From positions 124,001 through 188,000 of the forward strand of contig NZ_QOIN01000048.1 of NCBI RefSeq assembly GCF_003323715.1: a DNA stretch of 64,000 nt, read 5' to 3'. Every line of letters starts with the position of its first letter. Positions within the stretch are counted from its first letter, which is position 1. The position numbers and the translations under genes were made by a program. Positions 1-7,323 of the stretch are shown here, in pieces. The stretch comes from Streptomyces diacarni. GTDB lineage: Bacteria > Actinomycetota > Actinomycetes > Streptomycetales > Streptomycetaceae. The notes beneath the pieces are model-generated. The model ran no database searches. It saw only the letters and a program-made list of their open reading frames with translations, and was not told the origin of the DNA.

Positions 1-2655
1 CACCACCCCCGCGAACAGCGAGCGCACGCGGTTGGAGACGAACCTGCGCAGCGCGGGAACCGCCGTGACGATCAGCACCAGCACAGCAGCCGTCAGCAGG
101 CCCGCGATGACCGCGCGGGACGGCGAGAGGGTGGGCGTGTGCTCGGTGCCGGTGATGTAGCCGAACAGCAGCAGCAGGGTGATGTGGCTGCCCAGCCCGA
201 AGAGCTGGGAGGCACCGACGCTCGCCACCGCGTGTCCGGGCCGGACCCCCGCACGCTGGAGGAAGCGCGCGTTCAGGGCGACGCCGCCGACCGCCGCCGG
301 GGCGACGAGCTTCACGAAGGAGCCGGCGATCTGCGCCTGCACCGTCCGCCACCACGACACCTTCTCCGGGACGAACCCCAGCAGCGACATCGCGGCGCAC
401 GCGTAGGTGAGCGCGGAGAAGGCCACGGCCCCGCCGACCCATGCCCAGTTGGCGTCCAAAACGACGTCCACCGGCACCTGCGAGAGCTGCGTGAGCAGGA
501 AGTAGGCGGCCAGGGTGCCGGCGATGAAGCTGACCAGGGTGCGCGGCCTGATGCGCTCGAGACGGGCGGGCTCTATGGGGGCCTGCGGCCTGATGCGCAG
601 CACCTGGTGGCGGATCTGGGCCAGCAGATCCTCCTCGCGTGCCTCTTCCAGCGCCTCGTCTATGGCCTTCTTCTCGGCGTTCTTCTCGGCCCGCAGCGAC
701 TTGCGGTGCGCGCGTCCCCCCGCCGCCTCGGCCCCGTGCACGTCCTCCCCGCGGGCTCCGGCCTCCCTCGCCTTGGTCTCCTTGTTGGCGCGGGAGGCCT
801 CGATGACCGCCTCGCGTTCCCGTTCGGCGCGCTCCTTGGCGAGGTGGCGCAGGGTGGTGCGGGTGCTGCGGCTGAGCGCGATGGGCTGGAGGAGCGGGAG
901 GCTGTCGGCGATGGCGTCGGGGCCCAGCACGTCCACCGCGGCCGCCACCGCGCGTTCGGCCCCCACGCGCAGCCCCAGCGTCGTCAGCAACTGGGCGACG
1001 TCCATGCGCAGGATCAGGTCGCCCGCCGCGATCTCGCCGCCGCGCAGGTCCGTGAGGTAGACGGCGCCGGAGCGGTCCACCAGCAGCGCGTCCCCGACCA
1101 GCCTGCGGTGGGCGATCCGCCGGGACTGCAGCGCCTCGACCTGCTGCCATGCCGTGCGCATCAGCGCGTCGCTGATCTCCTCGTCCGCCAGCGCGTCCAG
1201 GCTGCGTCCTGGCAGGTGTTCGTAGACGAGCATCACGGCGTCGGGGCCGAGCTCGGAGGTGGCGATCAGCCGGGGCGCGTTGGCGCCGGCGGAGATCGCC
1301 GCGTAGGCCAGCAGGGCCTCCTGCTCCAGCGCCTGGCGCAGCGACTGCAGACTGCGGCGCTGGGTGATCCCGCGCAGCGCCAGCCTGCGCCAGACGCGGT
1401 AGAAGAACCCCTGCGCCTGCTGTTCGCGGTCGACCACGGTCACATCGAGCGGCCCACCGTCCTCCAGGGTCACCCGGTAGCGGCGTCCGCGGTCGTTGTG
1501 GTCGCGCTTGTCGGCGTCGCCCGCCTCCTCCACGCGCAGCGCGCCGACCGGGTTGAAGCCCACCCGGCGCAGCCCCGCCAGCAGCGTCTGCCCGGTCGGC
1601 CTGACGTTGGGGGTGCCGACCGCGTACAGCGTCCCGTAGGCGATCGACCATCCGATGAGGATCGTCACGGCGATGGAGAAGGCGGTGGTGTACCCGGGCA
1701 CCAGGACGGCGAAGGCGTTCAGCAGCAGTACGCCCCACAACACGACCCGCCAGCGGGGGCGGCGCGCCATGCCGACCGCCGTCATATAGGCGATGACCGG
1801 CGCCAGGTAACTGTGCACCGGTGTGGTGGCGTCCTGCGGGGTGATGGCCTTGGTCAGGGCGTCCCTGATCGAGTCGGGGGCCGCCTGCGCCACCCACAGG
1901 TCCACGGCCAGTGAGGCGCCGTGTGCGAGCACGGCGGCCAGGACTCCGTCGGCGATGCGCAGCCCGTCCCGTTTGATCAGCCTCTCGATCGCGAACGCGA
2001 CGGGCACGAGCAGGACGGCGATGCTGGAGGCCAGCCCGGTCAGGCTGATGAGCAGGTCGGGCGCTTCCGCGGTGCCTTTGTCGATGTCCTGTTCGAGTCC
2101 CGCGGTGGTGCCGTGCGCGAAGTTGGCGATGGTGAGGACCAGCGCGATGCCCAGCAGTCCCAGCACCAGCCGCAGCAGGTCGGAGGGCCGGTGCACCCGG
2201 GCGGAGAGCAGCGGCTCGTCGCTCTCGATCTCGATACGGTCCCCCTTGGCGACGGCCTCCAGCTTCTCGCCGGGCGCCAGCGGCTCGGTCTTCGCAGCCT
2301 TCGCGGTGTGCTCCCGGTTCGCAGCCTTCTCCGCGTTCGGGGTCTTGCCGGCTTCGCCTCCGTCCGCTCCGTCCGCGGCGTTTTCGGGCTCCCTCACGCC
2401 TTCGGGGCCTTCGAGCTTCCCCGCGGCCTCGGCTTTCCCCGCGGCCTGGGTCGTCTCCGCGACCTGGGCCTTTCCCGCGGCCCGGGTCGTCTCCGCGCCT
2501 TCGGTCGTCTCCTCGCCGGGTTCCGGCGCGTCGTCCTGGTTGCCGATGGTTCCGCCGTCCCCGTGGGCAGCACTGCCGGCGGCGGGTGCGCCCCCTGACC
2601 GGGGGCCGTCACCGTGCCGCTGTCCGGATTCCGTCTCGTCCTGGTCCCGTATCAC
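1..2655 (-). CDS. Multi-pass membrane protein with kinase-like and flippase-like (LPG-synthase TM) domains, C-terminus cut by window
   Basis: An 885-codon partial gene; its 3' end lies beyond position 1. I chose GTG at 2655 because an in-frame stop lies two codons upstream. Residues about 1-85 are acidic, Ala/Glu-rich and probably disordered. Hydrophobic segments follow, then a soluble part resembling a degenerate protein kinase (LADEEIS, LTDLRGGEIAAGD), a charged coiled coil, and a C-terminal membrane domain of the YbhN/lysylphosphatidylglycerol-synthase type (PAAVGGVALNARFLQRAG). Such membrane domains flip lipids or aminoacyl-lipids in known families; the substrate here is unknown. The kinase-like part may be a pseudokinase. 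Domain calls are by eye. Confidence 0.8.
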   Translation of the reverse strand, partial: MIRDQDETESGQRHGDGPRSGGAPAAGSAAHGDGGTIGNQDDAPEPGEETTEGAETTRAAGKAQVAETTQAAGKAEAAGKLEGPEGVREPENAADGADGGEAGKTPNAEKAANREHTAKAAKTEPLAPGEKLEAVAKGDRIEIESDEPLLSARVHRPSDLLRLVLGLLGIALVLTIANFAHGTTAGLEQDIDKGTAEAPDLLISLTGLASSIAVLLVPVAFAIERLIKRDGLRIADGVLAAVLAHGASLAVDLWVAQAAPDSIRDALTKAITPQDATTPVHSYLAPVIAYMTAVGMARRPRWRVVLWGVLLLNAFAVLVPGYTTAFSIAVTILIGWSIAYGTLYAVGTPNVRPTGQTLLAGLRRVGFNPVGALRVEEAGDADKRDHNDRGRRYRVTLEDGGPLDVTVVDREQQAQGFFYRVWRRLALRGITQRRSLQSLRQALEQEALLAYAAISAGANAPRLIATSELGPDAVMLVYEHLPGRSLDALADEEISDALMRTAWQQVEALQSRRIAHRRLVGDALLVDRSGAVYLTDLRGGEIAAGDLILRMDVAQLLTTLGLRVGAERAVAAAVDVLGPDAIADSLPLLQPIALSRSTRTTLRHLAKERAEREREAVIEASRANKETKAREAGARGEDVHGAEAAGGRAHRKSLRAEKNAEKKAIDEALEEAREEDLLAQIRHQVLRIRPQAPIEPARLERIRPRTLVSFIAGTLAAYFLLTQLSQVPVDVVLDANWAWVGGAVAFSALTYACAAMSLLGFVPEKVSWWRTVQAQIAGSFVKLVAPAAVGGVALNARFLQRAGVRPGHAVASVGASQLFGLGSHITLLLLFGYITGTEHTPTLSPSRAVIAGLLTAAVLVLIVTAVPALRRFVSNRVRSLFAGVV

Positions 2656-2798
2656 TCGTCACCGCCCGGAAGATGGTGGCACGAGGGAAGACTCACCGGG
2701 AGCACGAGGGTGCATTCCGGGGTCCCCGGGGACGAATCGACGGGCGGTACAGGCCGGCCGCGGGCGATCCGGCACGGCTGTCGGTGGCATGAGGCAGC

Positions 2799-3239
2799 AT
2801 GGCCCGTATGCCTGGAGAACCCGGAGACGGGCGACCGTCGGCCGGCCGCACCGCACCGCCCGTGGCGGACCCGCCCGCGCCGTCCGACGTGGACGGGACC
2901 GCCCTGCCCGAGCTGCCCGATTACGCGGAGCGCGTACTGGAGGTGGCCGACCTGATCCCCGCGGGCCGCGTGCTGACCTACGGGGACATCGCCGAGTGGC
3001 TCGAAGAGGGCGGTCCCCGACAGGTGGGCCGGGTCATGGCGCTGTACGGCGGCGCGGTGTGCTGGTGGCGTGTGGTGCGCGCCGACGGCGTGCCGCTCCC
3101 CGGCAAGGAGCGCGAGGCGCTGAGGCACTACCACGCGGAGGGCACTCCGCTGCGGTCCGGCTCCGCCGCCTCCAGCACGCCAGGGCACATCCCGCGCATC
3201 GACATGCGCCGGGCCCGCTGGGACGGGAAGCCCGGATGA
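2799..3239 (+). CDS. Alkyltransferase-like (ATL) DNA-binding protein, MGMT fold without the active-site cysteine
   Basis: 146 residues. The first 35 are a Pro/Ala-rich extension; the rest is the O6-alkylguanine-DNA alkyltransferase DNA-binding domain (LIPAGRVLTYGDIA, then RQVGRVMA carrying the arginine finger). Where MGMT enzymes have Pro-Cys-His-Arg, this protein has Cys88-Trp89-Trp90-Arg91, so the alkyl-accepting Cys is Trp. This is the known ATL arrangement: these proteins bind O6-alkylguanine and hand it to nucleotide excision repair rather than reversing it. GAGG at 2791-2794 sits 4 nt before ATG 2799; ATG 2808 is an alternative. It lies just upstream of adnAB on the same strand. Confidence 0.85.
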   Translation: MARMPGEPGDGRPSAGRTAPPVADPPAPSDVDGTALPELPDYAERVLEVADLIPAGRVLTYGDIAEWLEEGGPRQVGRVMALYGGAVCWWRVVRADGVPLPGKEREALRHYHAEGTPLRSGSAASSTPGHIPRIDMRRARWDGKPG

Positions 3240-3308
3240 TCCCGCGCTGCGGCTGCTCACGGTTTCCAGCTTCCGTCATGGCCCCCGGCTCCACGCACCC
3301 CCGAGTGC

Positions 3309-3379
3309 GTACGGAGTACCGCGGCCGTACGGGGTACAGGAGCGATGCGCTGCGGCACATGTGCCCGCTGGCGTAGCGT
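3309..3379 (+). promoter_or_regulatory. adnA upstream control region: two GTACGGRGTAC repeats, a palindrome and a -10-like box
   Basis: GTACGGAGTAC (3309-3319) and GTACGGGGTAC (3327-3337) are direct repeats 18 bp apart; each is also dyadic because GTAC is self-complementary. GGCACATGTGCC (3354-3365) is a perfect 12-bp palindrome. TAGCGT (3374-3379) could be a -10 box. No regulator is known to me for this arrangement. Confidence 0.45.
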
Positions 3380-3418
3380 CTGTACCACCCCGCACAGACC
3401 TCCCCCTAGGCGATCCAC

Positions 3419-6400
3419 GTGAGTCCCTCCCTTACTGCCGAGGCGCATCAGCGGTCCCGCGGGCCCGGCGCGTACCGGCTGGTGCGCACCCCGGCGGGAC
3501 CTGTCGATCTCCCTGCGTCTGACGCGGCACAACGCGCCGTGGTTGACCACAGGGGCGGCCCCCTCCTCGTCCTGGCGGGTCCCGGAACCGGCAAGACCAC
3601 CACGTTGGTCGAGGCGGTCGCCCGCCGTGTGTGCGAGGGCGCCGATCCCGAGCGCGTCCTGGTGCTCACCTTCAGCCGCAAGGCCGCCGTGGAGCTGCGC
3701 GACCGGATGACGGCCCGGCTGTCCCGCGCGGCGGACGCCGGTGCCCTGACCGCGCCGCAGGCCACCACCTTCCACTCCTACTGCTACGCGCTGGTCCGCG
3801 CCCACCAGGAGGCCGATCTGTTCGCCGAGCCGCTGCGCCTGCTGACAGGCCCGGAGCAGGATCTGCACATCCGCGAGCTGCTGGAGGGCCAGATCGCGCT
3901 GGAGCGGCGGGGGCGGGCGACGGTGCGCTGGCCGGACGAGCTGCGTGCCTGCCTGACCACTCGCGGTTTCGCCGACGAGGTGCGGGCCGTGCTGGCCCGC
4001 AGCAGGGAGCTGGGGCTGGGCCCGGCGGCGCTGGAGGCCTTCGCGCGGCGGGCCGGGCGCCCCGACTGGCGGGCCGCGGCCGGCTTCTTCGCCGAGTACC
4101 TTGACGTGCTCGACGCGCAGGGCGTCCTCGACTACGCGGAGCTGGTGCACCGGGCCGCGCTGCTCACCGAGCGTGACGAGGCCGCCTCCTGGCTCGACGG
4201 TGCCTACGACGCGATCTACGTCGACGAGTACCAGGACACCGACCCCGCCCAGGCGCGTCTGCTGCGCGCGCTGGCGGGCGGCGGGGCCCGCACGCTGGTG
4301 GCGTTCGGCGATCCCGACCAGTCGATCTACGCGTTCCGCGGCGCGGACGTGAACGGCATCCTGGACTTCCCCGACGCCTTCCGGCAGCCCTCCGGCGACC
4401 CCGCGCCCGTACGGGTGCTGCGCACGGCGCACCGTTTCGCGCCCCCGCTGTCGGCCGCCACCCGCCGGCTGACCGAGCGTATGCCGCTGACCCGGCTGCC
4501 CGCCGAAGCGGTCCGCGCCCACCGTGCGCTCGCCCCGGCGCCCGCTCCCGGCGTCCCTTCCCCCCGTCCAGCGGACCGGCGGCCCGGCAGCACCGACGAG
4601 CAGCCGTCCCCTCCCGAGCGGGAATCTCTCCCCGAGGGCGGGTCCCCCTCAGGACGGGCCGCGCGTGAGCGGCCCGCCCATGAGCGGGCCTTGCCCGAGC
4701 GGGCGGGAGCGCGCCCGGCCGCCGCCGGCCGGGTCGAGGTGTTCACCTACCCCACGGCCGGCGCTGAACTGGAGCACATCGCCGATGTGCTGCGCCGTGC
4801 GCACCTGGAGGAGGGCGTGCCCTGGGACGAGATGGCCGTGCTGGTGCGCGCGGGCGGACGCTCCCTGCCCGTGGTGCGGCGCGCCCTGGTCTCGGCCGGG
4901 GTGCCCGTCGACGTGGACGGTGACGACGTGCCGCTGCGCCACGAGCCGGCCATCGCCCCGCTGCTGACCGCGCTGCGGGTCGCGGCCGAGGGAGCGCTCG
5001 AAGAGCGCGCCTCGCTCACCACCGACACCGCACTGACGCTGCTGTCCTCTCCGCTGGGCGGGATGGACGCGGCCGATCTGCGCCGCCTGGGCCGGTCGCT
5101 GCGTGAGGAGGAGCGCGCGGCGGGCGCCAGGGTGCCGCGCCCCTCCGACGTGCTGCTGGCCGAAGCGCTCGCCGAGCCCGAACGGCTGGTCGCCCACACG
5201 CCGCAGTCCCTGGCGGCCTCGGCGGCGCCAGGGGGCCGCTCCGTCGAGGGCGCGCACAGCCTCGGGCTGCTGCTGCGCAAGACCCGCGAACTGCTCGACG
5301 GGGGCGGCACGGCCGAGGAGGCGCTGTGGACGCTGTGGACCGGCACCGGGTGGCCCGACCGGCTGGAGCGGGCCGCGCGCCGGGGCGGCACAGGCGGGCG
5401 CCACGCGGACCGCGACTTGGACGCGGTCTGCACCCTTTTCGCGGTGGCGGCCCGCGCGGAGGAGCGCGGTGGCGGCCGGGGCGCCCTCAACTTCCTCGCG
5501 GAACTGGAGGCCCAGGACATCGCCGCCGACACCCTCGTCCAGCGCGCGGTACGCCCGGACGCCGTACGGCTGCTGACGGCGCACCGCGCCAAGGGACGGG
5601 AGTGGCCGCTGGTCGTCGTCGCGGGGGTGCAGGAGGGGCTGTGGCCCGATCTGCGGCGGCGCGGCTCCCTGCTGGAGGCCGACCGCATCGGCCGCGACGG
5701 GCTCGCCGAACCGCTGTCCGCCGGAGCGCTGCTGGCCGAGGAGCGCAGGCTCTTCTACGTCGCGGCCACCCGTGCCTCGCGGCGCCTGGTGGTGACGGCC
5801 GTCCGCGCCCAGGCGGAGGACGGCGACCAGCCCTCGCGGTTCCTCGCCGAACTGGGGGTCGAGCCCCGGCAGGTGGCGGGACGCCCGCGCCGGCCGCTGT
5901 CGGTGCCCGCGCTGGTCGCGGAGCTGCGCGCCACCACCGTCGACCCGCAGGCCTCGCCGGCGCTGCGGGACGCGGCGGCGCGCAGGCTGGCCCGGCTCGC
6001 GGGGGAGCGTGACGAGGAGGGCTACGCGCTGGTCCCCGCGGCCCACCCGCAGCGCTGGTGGGGGCTGGCCGAGCCGACCCGCTCCGACGTACCGCTGCGC
6101 GACCGCGACCAGCCGGTGGCGCTGTCGGGCAGCGCGCTGGAGCAGTTGGAGCGCACCTGTTCGCTGCAGTGGTTCCTCACCCGCGAGGTGAAGGCCGACG
6201 AGCCGGCGACGGCCGCCCAGGGCTTCGGCAACGTGGTGCACGTCCTGGCGGACGAGGTCGCCTCGGGCAGCAGTCCCGCCGACCTGTCCGTGCTGATGGA
6301 GCGGTTGGACGCGGTGTGGGACGGGCTCGCCTTCGAGGCGCCGTGGAAGTCGCGGCAGGAGAAGGAGAGCGCGCGGGCCGCGCTGGAGCGGTTCCTGCGC

Positions 6401-7042
6401 TGGCACGTCATGGAGCGCGGCGAGGGCCGCGAGCCCGCCGGAAGCGAACACGGTTTCGAGGTGACGTTGCGGGCGGGCGAGCACGCCGTCCGCATCCGGG
6501 GCAGCATGGACAGGGTCGAGCGGGACGCCCAGGGCCGCGCCTACGTCGTCGATTTCAAGACGGGCCGCGCCCGCCCCACAGGCCCCGAGGTCGAGCGCCA
6601 TCCCCAGCTCGCCGTCTACCAGCTCGCCGTACGGGAAGGCGCGGCGGACGCGCTGTTCGACGGGCGGCGGCCCGAACCCGGCGGAGCCGAACTGGTGCAC
6701 CTGCGCATCGGAGCCGCCAAGCGTGACGGCGGCGAGACCCTGCCCGTGGTGCAGCGCCAGGAGCCGGAGAGCGGCCCCGACGACGCCCCGGACGGGCCCG
6801 ACGGCGCCCCGGCCTCCGACGGTGCCCCGGTCCCCGAGGGCGCTCCTGGAAGCTCCGGCCCCGACGCCCCACAGGGCGGCTCCGGTGACTCCGGTGGCGA
6901 CTGGGTGGGGGATCTGCTGGCCACGGCCGCCGCCCGCGTGCTGGACGAACGCTTCACCCCGACCCCGGGGCAGCACTGCGCCCACTGTGCGTTCCGCTCC
7001 GCGTGTTCGGCCCGCCCGGAGGGCCGTCAGATCGTGGAGTGA
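3419..7042 (+). CDS. adnA: AdnA-type helicase-nuclease subunit (UvrD-family motor plus Fe-S RecB-like nuclease)
   Basis: 1207 residues. Walker A GPGTGKTT is at 54-61, Walker B DEYQDTDPAQ at about 270, and other SF1A motifs follow (GDPDQSIYAFRG; TAHRAKGREWPLV). The C-terminal PD-(D/E)XK nuclease shows IRGSMDRVE and VVDFKTGR. A Cys in ERTCSLQWF plus CAHCAFRSAC near the end are the four Cys expected for an Fe-S nuclease. In mycobacteria AdnAB is the double-strand-break resection machine, with a motor and nuclease in each subunit; the next gene is the partner. Two low-complexity inserts (about 370-430 and 1118-1165) make it longer than the roughly 1050-residue mycobacterial protein. GTG 3419 has only a weak ribosome site; TAGGCG 6 nt upstream suggests a possible leaderless start. 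Confidence 0.9.
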   Translation: MSPSLTAEAHQRSRGPGAYRLVRTPAGPVDLPASDAAQRAVVDHRGGPLLVLAGPGTGKTTTLVEAVARRVCEGADPERVLVLTFSRKAAVELRDRMTARLSRAADAGALTAPQATTFHSYCYALVRAHQEADLFAEPLRLLTGPEQDLHIRELLEGQIALERRGRATVRWPDELRACLTTRGFADEVRAVLARSRELGLGPAALEAFARRAGRPDWRAAAGFFAEYLDVLDAQGVLDYAELVHRAALLTERDEAASWLDGAYDAIYVDEYQDTDPAQARLLRALAGGGARTLVAFGDPDQSIYAFRGADVNGILDFPDAFRQPSGDPAPVRVLRTAHRFAPPLSAATRRLTERMPLTRLPAEAVRAHRALAPAPAPGVPSPRPADRRPGSTDEQPSPPERESLPEGGSPSGRAARERPAHERALPERAGARPAAAGRVEVFTYPTAGAELEHIADVLRRAHLEEGVPWDEMAVLVRAGGRSLPVVRRALVSAGVPVDVDGDDVPLRHEPAIAPLLTALRVAAEGALEERASLTTDTALTLLSSPLGGMDAADLRRLGRSLREEERAAGARVPRPSDVLLAEALAEPERLVAHTPQSLAASAAPGGRSVEGAHSLGLLLRKTRELLDGGGTAEEALWTLWTGTGWPDRLERAARRGGTGGRHADRDLDAVCTLFAVAARAEERGGGRGALNFLAELEAQDIAADTLVQRAVRPDAVRLLTAHRAKGREWPLVVVAGVQEGLWPDLRRRGSLLEADRIGRDGLAEPLSAGALLAEERRLFYVAATRASRRLVVTAVRAQAEDGDQPSRFLAELGVEPRQVAGRPRRPLSVPALVAELRATTVDPQASPALRDAAARRLARLAGERDEEGYALVPAAHPQRWWGLAEPTRSDVPLRDRDQPVALSGSALEQLERTCSLQWFLTREVKADEPATAAQGFGNVVHVLADEVASGSSPADLSVLMERLDAVWDGLAFEAPWKSRQEKESARAALERFLRWHVMERGEGREPAGSEHGFEVTLRAGEHAVRIRGSMDRVERDAQGRAYVVDFKTGRARPTGPEVERHPQLAVYQLAVREGAADALFDGRRPEPGGAELVHLRIGAAKRDGGETLPVVQRQEPESGPDDAPDGPDGAPASDGAPVPEGAPGSSGPDAPQGGSGDSGGDWVGDLLATAAARVLDERFTPTPGQHCAHCAFRSACSARPEGRQIVE

Positions 7043-7055
7043 CCCGACCGGTCGT

Positions 7056-7127
7056 GCACCGGACGTCCGGCGGCCCGCAGCGGTCTGCGGGGCACCGGAC
7101 GGCCGGCGGCCCGCAGCGGTCCGCGGG
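7056..7127 (+). repeat. 36-bp tandem repeat, two copies, between adnA and adnB
   Basis: Positions 7056-7091 and 7092-7127 are near-identical 36-bp units (two differences), each built on GCACCGGACG...GGCGGCCCGCAGCGG. No gene is visible here. Confidence 0.8.
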
Positions 7128-7140
7128 GTCGCAGACGGCC

Positions 7141-7212
7141 CCGGCCAGGCGGGCCGGCCGCGGTCGGGGAAGGCGGCACCGGCCAGGCAGGCCGGCGCGG
7201 TCGGACAAGCGG
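7141..7212 (+). repeat. Second imperfect tandem pair in the adnA-adnB gap
   Basis: CCGGCCAGGCGGGCCGGC at 7141 recurs at 7179 as CCGGCCAGGCAGGCCGGC, and the remainder of each unit also matches (GCGGTCGG then AAGCGG-like). Units are about 36 bp. With the pair just upstream, much of this 281-bp gap is repeated. Confidence 0.65.
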
Positions 7213-7310
7213 TCGCGAGCAGCCGGGATCGGTGTCCTGCCGACGGGGGCGGCGGTCCGGCCGGGGTGGGGCCATGACCCCGCCCCGGCTCGGCTGTCAG
7301 CCGCGCCCGC

Positions 7311-7316
7311 TAGCGT
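7311..7316 (+). promoter_or_regulatory. -10 box TAGCGT for a probable leaderless adnB mRNA
   Basis: TAGCGT lies 7 nt before GTG 7324, the spacing seen for leaderless actinobacterial transcripts. It suggests adnB has its own promoter besides read-through from adnA. Confidence 0.6.
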
Positions 7317-7323
7317 CTGAGGA

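Noticed and set aside
139..1914. Long plus-strand open frame over the first gene
   Set aside because: It is low in recognisable domains and Arg/Gln-rich; the minus-strand frame gives a coherent membrane protein with proper codon bias, so this is an antisense shadow.
3400..3418. LexA-type SOS box upstream of adnAB
   Set aside because: No GAAC...GTTC dyad with actinobacterial spacing is present there.
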